From contig NZ_FONH01000019.1 of the NCBI RefSeq assembly GCF_900112865.1, positions 18,430 to 82,429 of the forward strand: a DNA stretch of 64,000 nt, given 5' to 3'. The notes beneath the pieces were generated by a model. The model searched no databases. It was given only the letters and a program-made list of their open reading frames with translations, and was not told the DNA's origin. Made by a program: the position numbers and the translations under genes. This DNA comes from Dyella marensis. Its GTDB lineage: Bacteria > Pseudomonadota > Gammaproteobacteria > Xanthomonadales > Rhodanobacteraceae. This document shows, piece by piece, positions 38,101 to 44,933 of this stretch (positions are counted from its first letter, which is position 1; each line of letters begins with the position of its first letter).

Positions 38101-39031
38101 CGTCCGCACCCCAGCGCACGCGCAAACCCTGCGCGGTCTTGTTCATGTCGCCCAGCGCATGCAGCGAGGCCACCCGCGCCTGGTGTCCCGCGGGATTGGT
38201 CAGTGCCAGTCCGTCGAGGTCGAGGCGGGTGAGGTTGCGCACCACTTTCGCGTCGCGCCAGTCCAGCCAGCTGGCGAACGTACCGTTGCCGCTGTCCACC
38301 GTATAGCCGCCCAGGTCGATGCCCGCGGCGAAGGCGCGCAGGTCCACCTTGCTGCCGGCGATCCACAGCCGGCCGTCGGCGCCGTCCTCGCGGAAGTTGC
38401 CGGCGCCGCGCAGCTCGCCGGCCACGCCTTCGCGCTGCAGGATCGCGCCGACGCGCACGCGGCCGCCCTGCCGGCTCACACGCAATTGCCTGGCCAGCAG
38501 CGCGTAATGCTTGCCGGTGGTTTCGTCGGCGATGTCCAGGCGCAGGTCGCGCAGCCACAGCTCGACCGACAGGCGGCCGAACGAAGGATTCTGGCGCTCG
38601 CCGCCGCCGGCCACGCCGATGCCGTTGACGTGCCAGCTGCCGTCCTTGCCGCGCGCCAGGTCCAGTTGCATGCCGCGCACGCGCAGGTTGACCAGGTGGC
38701 GCGCCGGCATCAGCCAGCCGCCAAGATCCAACTTCAGTTCCGTCTCCGGAATGCTCAGCGCGCTTTCGCCCGGGCCCGCGGCCACCACCGTATTGCGCAT
38801 CACGAACAGCGGGCCGGACGGTTCCCAGCGCCCTTCCAGCGAGGCGAACGAGACCGGCCGCTCCAGCAGCCGGCTCAGCTGCGCCGCCACCCATTGCGGA
38901 TGGCTGGCCAGGGTCGGCAGCAGCAGCTGGATCAGCCCGGCGAGCACGGCCAGGCTGATCACGGACACGCCCAGCACCCAGCCCAATGCGCGGGCGATCC
39001 GGTGCAGGCGCTGGCGCACGGAAACGTTCAC
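35165..39031 (-). CDS. yhdP: YhdP, AsmA-like phospholipid transport protein
   Basis: YhdP is an inner-membrane-anchored protein spanning the periplasm that helps move phospholipids to the outer membrane (with TamB and YdbH in E. coli). The 1288-residue product has one N-terminal membrane segment (VLGVSVISLAVLAGLIQLLL). A long beta-rich periplasmic part follows, with the AsmA-like C-terminal segment (MRGPAAEINIKGRTGL, LVIPHLGSSLPIVGAVVAG). The start is GTG at 39031. It is 24 bp after rng on the same strand, the rng-yhdP-tldD order of E. coli interrupted only by the hydroxylase. Confidence 0.93.
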   Translation of the reverse strand: MNVSVRQRLHRIARALGWVLGVSVISLAVLAGLIQLLLPTLASHPQWVAAQLSRLLERPVSFASLEGRWEPSGPLFVMRNTVVAAGPGESALSIPETELKLDLGGWLMPARHLVNLRVRGMQLDLARGKDGSWHVNGIGVAGGGERQNPSFGRLSVELWLRDLRLDIADETTGKHYALLARQLRVSRQGGRVRVGAILQREGVAGELRGAGNFREDGADGRLWIAGSKVDLRAFAAGIDLGGYTVDSGNGTFASWLDWRDAKVVRNLTRLDLDGLALTNPAGHQARVASLHALGDMNKTAQGLRVRWGADDGGALVLDVHNGADGHADEALIAARDLQLGALAPWAALKPELSPGMAQWLGTGKPRGKLGQVALRWTRADGLASANVGFSGLGIDAVGKLPGIDRLDGVLRGDAGALSVELPPQATVLRFPRTFRKPFALSRLAGDIAAWHEDGDWHLGIEPLDFVGAGFGGQARGEIRLPDAGGRPFLDLYAMLDHADMDAAKLFWPIDSMSPQAIEWLDRALVAGKIERSDMLVRGDLKDWPFHANEGRFEARAELSGLSLDYGRNWPRAEGIDAVANFVNNSMLVEASGGESLGVKTERAVAVIPDLAHTVLDLNVHGSGSGASLMDFVKHSPIGSRQADTLNKLSLGGAGTFDFHLSLPMNNAREFFLNGTTDLKDVDLNAPDWNLKLDKISGQASFDGHGFRAGALDTVFRGQPSKLDIAIAGATGRPDTEFSARLSGRYGMAELVQGLSQLDWLKDVASGRSDTTVGFDIVRPDTVANAAQLLTLDTNFAGMALDLPAPLKKSADASLPTHLALTLPVSGGDLQIALGQVMRQRFRLPDDKRPLAASFAFGTRMPDTVPDKGIRVRGRAARMDVTGWVQRAVAGSSTGGPGLESIDVSADQAELFGHPFPSMRIQAAPESGQLNVDVDSADIVGRFIVPTDDLDKRGVTARLQRLYWPKTSGRSSDAKTNPGDPPKTDPANTGITPSSLPPFHLWVGDLRFGESRLGEARLETWPTDRGLHIDQLRAQSRSVQINGSGDWDGTATSSRSHLRIDFAAENLGDMLGAFGFAGLFNGGKTRAHLDATWPGAPSAMELANMDGKLGIQVTDGSIPEVAPGVGRLFGLVSLVELPRRLTLDFGDVFGKGLAFDSITGDFVLADGNATTNNLSMRGPAAEINIKGRTGLRAKDYDQQALVIPHLGSSLPIVGAVVAGPLGAAAGFVAQGLLGRGLNRVASARYHIGGSWDKPDISLVEKKNLSAAEAASSTAPAPLTAPAPASSSAR

Positions 39032-39055
39032 CGGCGGCTCTCGCCGCGCGGTGAA

Positions 39056-40549
39056 CTAGAGGAGAACCACATCGAACTGTTCCTGCGAATAATGCTCTTC
39101 GGCCTGGAAGCGTATGCTCTTGGAGATGAACTCTTCCAATTCGGCCACGGCCACCGATTCCTCTTCGAGGATGCGGCCGACCACCTTCGGGCTGGCCATT
39201 ACCAGCAGTTTTTCCGCGTTGAACTGACGCACCGCGCGGGTGATCTCGCGGAAGATCTCGTAGGTCACCGTCTCGGCGGTCTTCACCGCGCCACGGCCGC
39301 CGCAGGCAGGGCACGGCTCGCACAGCTGGCGTTCCAGGCTTTCGGTGGTGCGCTTGCGCGTCATCTCCACCAGGCCCAGCGCGGACATCGGATACACCGT
39401 GGTCTTGGCGTGGTCGCGCTGCAGGCCTTTTTCCAGCATGCGCAGCACCTGGCGCTTGTGCTCCTCGTCGGTCATATCGATGAAGTCGATGATGATGATG
39501 CCGCCGAGGTTGCGCAGCCGCAGCTGGCGCGCCGCAGCCTGCGCGGCTTCGAGATTGGTGCGATAGACGGTCTCTTCCAGGTTGCGCGTGCCGAGGTAGC
39601 CGCCGGTGTTGACGTCGATCGTGGTCATCGCCTCGGTCTGGTCGACGATCAGGTAGCCGCCGGATTTCAGCGGCACTTCTTTCTTCAGCGCGCGCTGGAT
39701 CTCGTCTTCCACGCCGTACAGGTCGAAGATCGGGCGTTCGCCCGAATAGTGCTCGACGCGGTCGTCCAGGCTGGGCATGAACTTGTGCACGAACTTGACG
39801 ACCTTCTCGTAGGTCTCGCGCGAATCCACCCGCACCTTCTCGATGTCGTCGTTGAGCATGTCGCGCAGGCTGCGCAGCGGCAGCGAGAGTTCCTCGTAGA
39901 CGCGCTCGCCGACCTTGGACTTGGCGATGTTCTCCTGCACCACGCGCCACACCTTGCCCAGGTAGGTGACGTCGAAGGCGAGCGACTCGGCGGTCTGCTC
40001 CTCGGCGTTGGTGCGCACGATGTAGCCCAGCGGGTTCTCGCCGATCAGCGAGGTCATCACCTCTTTCAGGCGCTGGCGCTCGGCCTCGTCCTCGATGCGC
40101 GCGGAAATGCCCAGCGTGCGCGCATGCGGCAGCAGCACCAGGTAGCGCGACGGGATGGACAGATGGGTGGACAGCCGCGCGCCCTTGGTGCCGATCGGGT
40201 CCTTCACCACCTGGACCACGATCTCCTGCCCTTCATGCACCAGCTCGGTGATCGACGGCGTGGGGCCGTTGCCGGCTGGTACCACGACCGCCTCGGCGCC
40301 TTCGGCGACCACCGGCAAGGGCGGACGCACGATGTCGGAGGCGTGCAGGAACGCCGCGCGCTCCAGGCCGATATCGACGAACACCGCCTGCATGCCCGGC
40401 ATCACGCGCTGCACGCGACCCTTGTAGACATTGCCCACATAGCCGCGGCGGGAGGCTCGCTCGACATGCACTTCCTGCAGCATGCCGTTTTCCACCACGC
40501 CGACGCGGGTTTCGCGCGGCGTCACATTGATCAGAATCTCTTCACTCAC
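39056..40549 (-). CDS. rng: Ribonuclease G
   Basis: RNase G is an endoribonuclease that processes the 16S rRNA 5' end and some mRNAs. The 497-residue protein starts with GTG at 40549 behind GGGGAG. It has the N-terminal S1 domain (RRGYVGNVYKGRVQRVMPGMQAVFVDIG). The RNase E/G catalytic domain carries the Asp-containing TIDVNTGGYLGTRN and IIIDFIDMTDEEHK. The zinc-link motif CEPCPACGGRG follows. It lacks the long C-terminal scaffold of RNase E, so the G assignment is safe. Confidence 0.96.
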   Translation of the reverse strand: MSEEILINVTPRETRVGVVENGMLQEVHVERASRRGYVGNVYKGRVQRVMPGMQAVFVDIGLERAAFLHASDIVRPPLPVVAEGAEAVVVPAGNGPTPSITELVHEGQEIVVQVVKDPIGTKGARLSTHLSIPSRYLVLLPHARTLGISARIEDEAERQRLKEVMTSLIGENPLGYIVRTNAEEQTAESLAFDVTYLGKVWRVVQENIAKSKVGERVYEELSLPLRSLRDMLNDDIEKVRVDSRETYEKVVKFVHKFMPSLDDRVEHYSGERPIFDLYGVEDEIQRALKKEVPLKSGGYLIVDQTEAMTTIDVNTGGYLGTRNLEETVYRTNLEAAQAAARQLRLRNLGGIIIIDFIDMTDEEHKRQVLRMLEKGLQRDHAKTTVYPMSALGLVEMTRKRTTESLERQLCEPCPACGGRGAVKTAETVTYEIFREITRAVRQFNAEKLLVMASPKVVGRILEEESVAVAELEEFISKSIRFQAEEHYSQEQFDVVLL

Positions 40550-40573
40550 CGAACACTCCCCTCTCGGAGGGTC

Positions 40574-40602
40574 TTTATAGCGGCTGGGCGGACGGGCGTC
40601 GA
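40574..40602 (-). promoter_or_regulatory. Promoter of the rng-yhdP unit
   Basis: On the minus strand TCGACG (40597-40602) and TATAAA (40574-40579) are spaced by 17 bp. Transcription would start about 18 nt before the rng start codon. The rest of the 176-bp gap up to 40725 shows nothing recognisable. Confidence 0.6.
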
Positions 40603-40725
40603 TGCGCCAGTGCGCAGCCCGCCAACCCCGTCGTGCCAGCGCCCGCCACCGGACCGGCCGGCGCGGAAGCTGCGTTCCCTCAGACAGGACCGGCGGGTGC
40701 GGGGTTCACGCCGGAACGCCGCCGG

Positions 40726-41832
40726 CTAGGGCCCGGCCGCCGGTGCCGGGCCGCCGGCCGGCGCGTCGTCGGGTTCGCGCTCCCACTGGATCCGGGTGCG
40801 CGGGAGGTACTGGGGATATTCGCGCTGGACGAAGGCGATCAGCCCTTCGCGGATGCGGCAGCGCAGGTCCCAGCCCTGGCCGGAGTCGGCCGAGCTGACC
40901 AGGGCGCGCAGTTGCATGGCGCGGTCGCCGGCGTCGACCACCTGCAGCACGCAGACGCGGCGGTCCCATTCCCTGGCCTCCTCGCACAGGCGCTCCAGCT
41001 CGGCGCGCAGGGGCGGCACGGGCAGGCGGTAATCGACCCACAGGAATACCGTGCCGATCAGCTGGGAGCTGCGGCGCGTCCAGTTCTCGAACGGGTTCTC
41101 GATGAACCAGTTCAGCGGCACCACCAGCCGGCGCTCGTCCCAGATGCGCACCACCACGTAGGTGCCGGTGATCTCCTCGATGCGGCCCCATTCGCCCTTC
41201 ACGATCACCACGTCGTCCAGCCGGATCGGCTGGGCCAGGGCGATCTGCAGGCCGGCGATCAGGTTGCTCAGCACCGGCTTGGCGGCGATGCCCAGCGCCA
41301 GGCCGGCAAGGCCGGCCGAGGCCAGCAGGCTGGCGCCGAACTGGCGCACCCCGGGGATGGTCATCAGCACCGCAGCCAGGCCGGCCAGGATGAACAGCAC
41401 CATGGTCGAGCGGCTGAGCACCCGGACCTGGGTGACTACGCTGCGGGCGCGCAGGTTGTCGGCCTGGTCGACCGGGTGCAGGCGGATCACCAGGTCTTCC
41501 AGGGCGCCGATGCAGCGCACTACCAGCCAGGTGAGGGTGGCGATCAGCGCCACCAGCAGCGCATGGTGGAGATCGCCCATCAAGCGCAGCGACTCCACAT
41601 CCGGCGTGACGCGCAGCGCCACCGACACGGTCAGCAGCGGCACCAGCCATTCCATCGGCGCATTGGCGCGGCTGACCATGCCGTAGGCAGCCGGATGCCG
41701 GCGCGACAGCCGCCGCAGCACGGCGCGCGCCACGCGGCGCAGCACGAAGGCCAGCGCCAGCGCGACCGCCACCGTGATGCCGAGGCGGCCAAGCAGATGG
41801 TCGTTCCAGAAAGCGGCGAAGTCGGTAGCCAT
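40726..41832 (-). CDS. MscS-family mechanosensitive ion channel
   Basis: The 368-residue inner-membrane protein has an N-terminal amphipathic start, about four hydrophobic segments, then the pore-lining helix region ASLLASAGLAGLALGIAAKPVLSN, rich in Ala and Gly as in MscS TM3. The cytoplasmic beta domain follows (QPIRLDDVVIVKGEWGRIEEITGTYVVVRIWDERRLVVPLN). The C-terminus ends in a Pro/Ala-rich tail. It probably releases solutes on osmotic downshock. It is divergent from the Dph6-like gene. Confidence 0.9.
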   Translation of the reverse strand: MATDFAAFWNDHLLGRLGITVAVALALAFVLRRVARAVLRRLSRRHPAAYGMVSRANAPMEWLVPLLTVSVALRVTPDVESLRLMGDLHHALLVALIATLTWLVVRCIGALEDLVIRLHPVDQADNLRARSVVTQVRVLSRSTMVLFILAGLAAVLMTIPGVRQFGASLLASAGLAGLALGIAAKPVLSNLIAGLQIALAQPIRLDDVVIVKGEWGRIEEITGTYVVVRIWDERRLVVPLNWFIENPFENWTRRSSQLIGTVFLWVDYRLPVPPLRAELERLCEEAREWDRRVCVLQVVDAGDRAMQLRALVSSADSGQGWDLRCRIREGLIAFVQREYPQYLPRTRIQWEREPDDAPAGGPAPAAGP

Positions 41833-41945
41833 GCGCGATCGGGGGGAGCAGGTCCGCGGCGAGGTCGCGCCCCACCCTGCCGCAGGCCATGTTCACGTCG
41901 CGTGGTCTGGATATGAACGGACGCGGCTGCCGTTAAAGTACGGCG

Positions 41946-42635
41946 ATGCAAACCACGCCCATCCTGCTGGCCTGGAGCGGCGGCAAGGACTGCCTGCTGG
42001 CCCTGCAAGCCCTGCTGCGCGAGCCGCGCTGGCAGGTGGTGGGCCTGCTGTGCACGGTCAACCGCACCTACCAGCGCGTGGCCATGCACGGCACGCGCCG
42101 CGAGGTGCTGCAGGCCCAGGCGCGGGCGCTGGGCCTGCCGCTGCTGGAGGCTGAGCTGGACTGGCCCAGCGGCAACGAGGACTACGAGGCCGCGCAGGCG
42201 CGCGCCCTGGCCGAGGCGCGCATGCACTGGCCCGGCGTGCGGCATTGCGCATTCGGCGACCTGTTCCTGGCCGACGTGCGCGACTACCGCGTGCGCCAGC
42301 TCGGCGCCTTGAGCTGGCGCGCGGTGTTTCCGCTGTGGGGCGAGGACACCGCCGCGCTGGCGCGGCGCTTCGTCGGCGAAGGCCATCGCGCGGTGCTGTG
42401 CTGCGTGGATACGCAGCAGCTCGATGCCGCGTGGTGCGGCCGTCCGTTCGACAACGCGCTGCTGGATACGCTGCCCACCGGCGTCGATCCCTGCGGCGAG
42501 CGCGGCGAGTTCCACACGCTCAGCTATGGCGGGCCGCTGTTCCGCCATCCGCTGGCGCTGCGGCGCGGCGAATCCACGCTGCGCGACGGGCGCTTCCAGT
42601 ACACCGATTTCCTGCTTGCCGATGCCGCGCACTGA
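41946..42635 (+). CDS. Dph6-like PP-loop ATP pyrophosphatase domain protein
   Basis: The 229-residue product opens with the PP-loop SGGKDCLLALQALL at residues 11-24. It also has CTVNRTYQRVAMHG, DWPSGNEDYEAA, CAFGDLFLADVRDYR and the diagnostic GVDPCGERGEFHTLSYGGPLF. This is the diphthine-ammonia-ligase (Dph6) domain pattern. Bacteria do not make diphthamide, so the real substrate is unknown; an adenylating amidation or thiolation of RNA or a small molecule is possible. It overlaps the following Mug-like gene by 14 bp, so the two are likely co-translated. Confidence 0.85.
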   Translation: MQTTPILLAWSGGKDCLLALQALLREPRWQVVGLLCTVNRTYQRVAMHGTRREVLQAQARALGLPLLEAELDWPSGNEDYEAAQARALAEARMHWPGVRHCAFGDLFLADVRDYRVRQLGALSWRAVFPLWGEDTAALARRFVGEGHRAVLCCVDTQQLDAAWCGRPFDNALLDTLPTGVDPCGERGEFHTLSYGGPLFRHPLALRRGESTLRDGRFQYTDFLLADAAH

Positions 42636-43155
42636 GCCGGCGCACATCCTGCCCGACCTGCTGCAGCCGGGGCTTGCGCTGGTGTTCTGCGGCACCGCCG
42701 CGGGCAGGCGCTCGGCGGCCGAACAGGCCTACTACGCGCATCCGGGCAACATGTTCTGGCGCGCGCTGCACGCGTCCGGCCTCACCCCGCGCCTGCTGGC
42801 GCCGGCCGAATATCCGCTGCTGCCCGGCTACGGCCTGGGCCTCACCGACGTGGCCAAGCTGCACGCCGGCAACGACGACGAACTGCCGCGCGACGCCTTC
42901 GACGTGCCGGCGCTGCGCGCCAAGATCGAACGCTACGCGCCCGCCCTGCTCGCCTTCACCAGCAAGGCCGCGGCGCGCGCCGCGCTGGGCCGCGCGGCCG
43001 GCTACGGCCTGCAGCCGGAGACCTTCGGCGCAAGCCGGCTGTTCGTGCTGCCGTCGCCGTCCGGGCAGGCGCGCGGGCACTGGGACCTGGCGCCATGGCT
43101 GGAGCTGGCGGCGCAGGTGCGCGCCAGCGTTGCCCATGGCCGTCCGGGTGCGTAG
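42622..43155 (+). CDS. Mug-like (uracil/mismatch) DNA glycosylase
   Basis: The 177-residue protein belongs to the uracil-DNA glycosylase superfamily, Mug/TDG type. LVFCGTAAGRRSAAEQAYYAHPGNMFWRALHASGLTPR is the active-site region near residues 17-55 (cited here only in part: motif VFCGTAAG, then PGNMFW), GYGLGLTDVAKLHAG follows, and LPSPSGQARGHW is the C-terminal base-flipping loop. E. coli Mug has GINPG and NPSG at these places, so the catalytic-site Asn is replaced by Thr/Ala and the loop Asn by Ser. Substrate range may differ. The start at 42622 is inside the end of the Dph6-like gene. Confidence 0.82.
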   Translation: MPRTEPAHILPDLLQPGLALVFCGTAAGRRSAAEQAYYAHPGNMFWRALHASGLTPRLLAPAEYPLLPGYGLGLTDVAKLHAGNDDELPRDAFDVPALRAKIERYAPALLAFTSKAAARAALGRAAGYGLQPETFGASRLFVLPSPSGQARGHWDLAPWLELAAQVRASVAHGRPGA

Positions 43156-43185
43156 GGTGCGGTTCTTCCCAAGGAGGACCTGACC

Positions 43186-43533
43186 ATGCTCAAAGGCAGC
43201 TGCCACTGCGGCGCGATCACCCTGGAAGTCGACGCCGCGCCGCCCGAACAGGCGATGGAATGCAATTGCTCGCACTGCAGTCGCAAGGGTTATCTGCTGT
43301 GGTTCGTGCCGCGCGAATCGGCCCACGTGCATGCTGCGGACGGCCAGGTCGGCGTCTATCACTTCAACAAGCATGCGATCGCGCACCACTTCTGCAAGCA
43401 GTGCGGCTGCGCGCCGTTCGCCCTGGGCACCGCGCCGGACGGCACGGCGATGACGGCAGTGAATGTGCGTTGCCTGGAAGGGATCGACCTGGCGGCCATC
43501 AAGCGCATTCCGGTGGACGGGCGCAGCTTCTGA
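43186..43533 (+). CDS. GFA family zinc-binding protein
   Basis: This 115-residue protein has the fold of glutathione-dependent formaldehyde-activating enzyme (GFA/CENP-V). Zinc-binding cysteines appear as SCHCGAI, ECNCSHCSRKG and FCKQCGCAPF. A full Shine-Dalgarno AAGGAGG (43171-43177) lies 8 bp before the ATG. The role of small stand-alone GFA proteins is not established. It is the last plus-strand gene before a REPIN and convergent cytochrome genes. Confidence 0.88.
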   Translation: MLKGSCHCGAITLEVDAAPPEQAMECNCSHCSRKGYLLWFVPRESAHVHAADGQVGVYHFNKHAIAHHFCKQCGCAPFALGTAPDGTAMTAVNVRCLEGIDLAAIKRIPVDGRSF

Positions 43534-43547
43534 TCGGCGACACATGA

Positions 43548-43637
43548 CGTAGGTTGGGGTGAGCCGCAGGCGAACCCCAACAGCCGTCGCGGGATGCAGG
43601 CATGTTGGGGTTCGCCTGCGGCTCACCCCAACCTACG
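43548..43637. repeat. REPIN copy D (90 bp) between convergent GFA and cytochrome genes
   Basis: The two inverted REP hairpins are identical copies of each other: GTAG foot, GTTGGGGT/ACCCCAAC stem, GA/GA internal loop, GCC-GCA-GGC tip. A 22-nt spacer separates them. It begins 14 bp after the GFA stop and ends 6 bp before the cytochrome stop, filling the convergent gap. It is the best-preserved copy of the family here. Confidence 0.93.
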
Positions 43638-43643
43638 AATCGA

Positions 43644-44933
43644 TCAATCGATCGGCGTATGCCGATACTTGATCACGTCGCGCTCCTGCACCAGCGGCGC
43701 CTGGTTGCCCCAGGACTGGCGGATGTAGGTGACCACCGCGGCGACGTCGGCGTCGTTGAGCTGCTGCGCGAACGGCGGCATCGAATAGGGCCGCGGATTG
43801 CCCTGCGTGGACGGCGCGAAGCCGCCCAGCAGCACCACGCGGATCGCATTGATGCCGGTGGGTTCGTTTACCGAGGAATTGCCGCTGAGCGGCGGATAGA
43901 CGCCGGCCACGCCCTGGCCGTCCCGGCCGTGGCAGTCGGCGCAGCGCTCGGCGTAGACCTTGGCGCCCTGGTCGAGCATCGGCTTGGTATCCAGCAGCGA
44001 CGGCTCGTACGACACGCGCGGACGCGCCGGCAGCGACTGCAGGTAAGTGGCGATCGCATGCAGGTCCGCATCGTTCAGATGCTGGGTGCTGCGCGCCACC
44101 ACCTCGGCCATCGGGCCGAACGCGGCCCCCTTGGCGGACTGGCCGGTCTTCAGCAGGTCGGCGATGTCGCGTTCACTCCAGCCGGCGAGGCCGCCATTGG
44201 CCTGCGTGCTGAGATCCGGCGCGTACCAGTTCTGCACCGGGATCTGGCCGCCGGACAGCGACTGGTCGCTGCGCATGCCGCCGAACGAGTCGCGCTCGAC
44301 GTGGCATTCGTTGCAGTGGCCCAGGCCCTGCACCAGGTAGGCGCCACGGTTCCACTCCGGCGACTTGGTGCTGTCGGCGACGTATTCGCCTTCGCGGAAA
44401 TACAGCGCGCGCCAGGCCTTCAAGGTGTTGCGCACGTTGTAGGGAAAGCCGAGCCCGGGCTGCTTCGCCGCCTGCTTGAGCGGCGGCAGCGACTGCAGGT
44501 AGGCGAAGATGGCCAGCGCGTCGTCGCGCGACACCTTGGTGTACGAGGTGTAGGGGAAGGCCGGATAGAGGAACTGGCCATGGCGGTCGACACCGCTGTG
44601 CAGCGCCTGGCGGAACGCTTCGAAGCTCCACTCGCCCAGACCCGTCTCGCGGTCCGGCGTGAGGTTGGGCGCGGGGATGTCGCCGAACGGCGTGCCGACC
44701 ACGCGGCCGCCGGCGAAACGCGCGCCGCCCTGCCCGGTGTGGCAGGAGGCGCAGTCGCCGACCAGGGTGAGGTATTCGCCCTTGGCGATCAGCGCGGGAT
44801 CCTTGAGCGCGGCAGCGTCCACCCGGCTGGCCGAACGCGGCACGGACGGCTGGCCGCCGCGCAGGAACAGCCAGCCGGCAAGCCCCAGGCCGAGCAGCAC
44901 GACGACGGCGATGCCGATGCGGAAGATCTTCAT
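43644..44933 (-). CDS. Triheme c-type cytochrome, membrane-anchored
   Basis: The 429-residue product starts at 44933 with an N-terminal hydrophobic anchor (MKIFRIGIAVVVLLGLGLAGWLFL). Three heme-binding motifs follow: CASCH near residue 62, CNECH near 212 and CADCH near 340, each in its own cytochrome c domain. This layout matches cytochrome subunits of periplasmic alcohol or aldehyde dehydrogenases. No dehydrogenase gene lies nearby, so the electron donor is unknown. Its start overlaps the stop of the upstream diheme cytochrome gene (ATGA). Confidence 0.9.
   Translation of the reverse strand: MKIFRIGIAVVVLLGLGLAGWLFLRGGQPSVPRSASRVDAAALKDPALIAKGEYLTLVGDCASCHTGQGGARFAGGRVVGTPFGDIPAPNLTPDRETGLGEWSFEAFRQALHSGVDRHGQFLYPAFPYTSYTKVSRDDALAIFAYLQSLPPLKQAAKQPGLGFPYNVRNTLKAWRALYFREGEYVADSTKSPEWNRGAYLVQGLGHCNECHVERDSFGGMRSDQSLSGGQIPVQNWYAPDLSTQANGGLAGWSERDIADLLKTGQSAKGAAFGPMAEVVARSTQHLNDADLHAIATYLQSLPARPRVSYEPSLLDTKPMLDQGAKVYAERCADCHGRDGQGVAGVYPPLSGNSSVNEPTGINAIRVVLLGGFAPSTQGNPRPYSMPPFAQQLNDADVAAVVTYIRQSWGNQAPLVQERDVIKYRHTPID

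Noticed and set aside
35297..40729. A very long open frame on the plus strand across yhdP and rng
   Set aside because: It is antisense to two well-supported genes. Long antisense frames are expected where third codon positions are nearly all G or C. The translation is Arg/Ala/Gly/His-rich without any domain.
20979..43637. CRISPR array
   Set aside because: The repeated units are far apart, inverted in pairs and not separated by regular spacers; they are REPIN-like.
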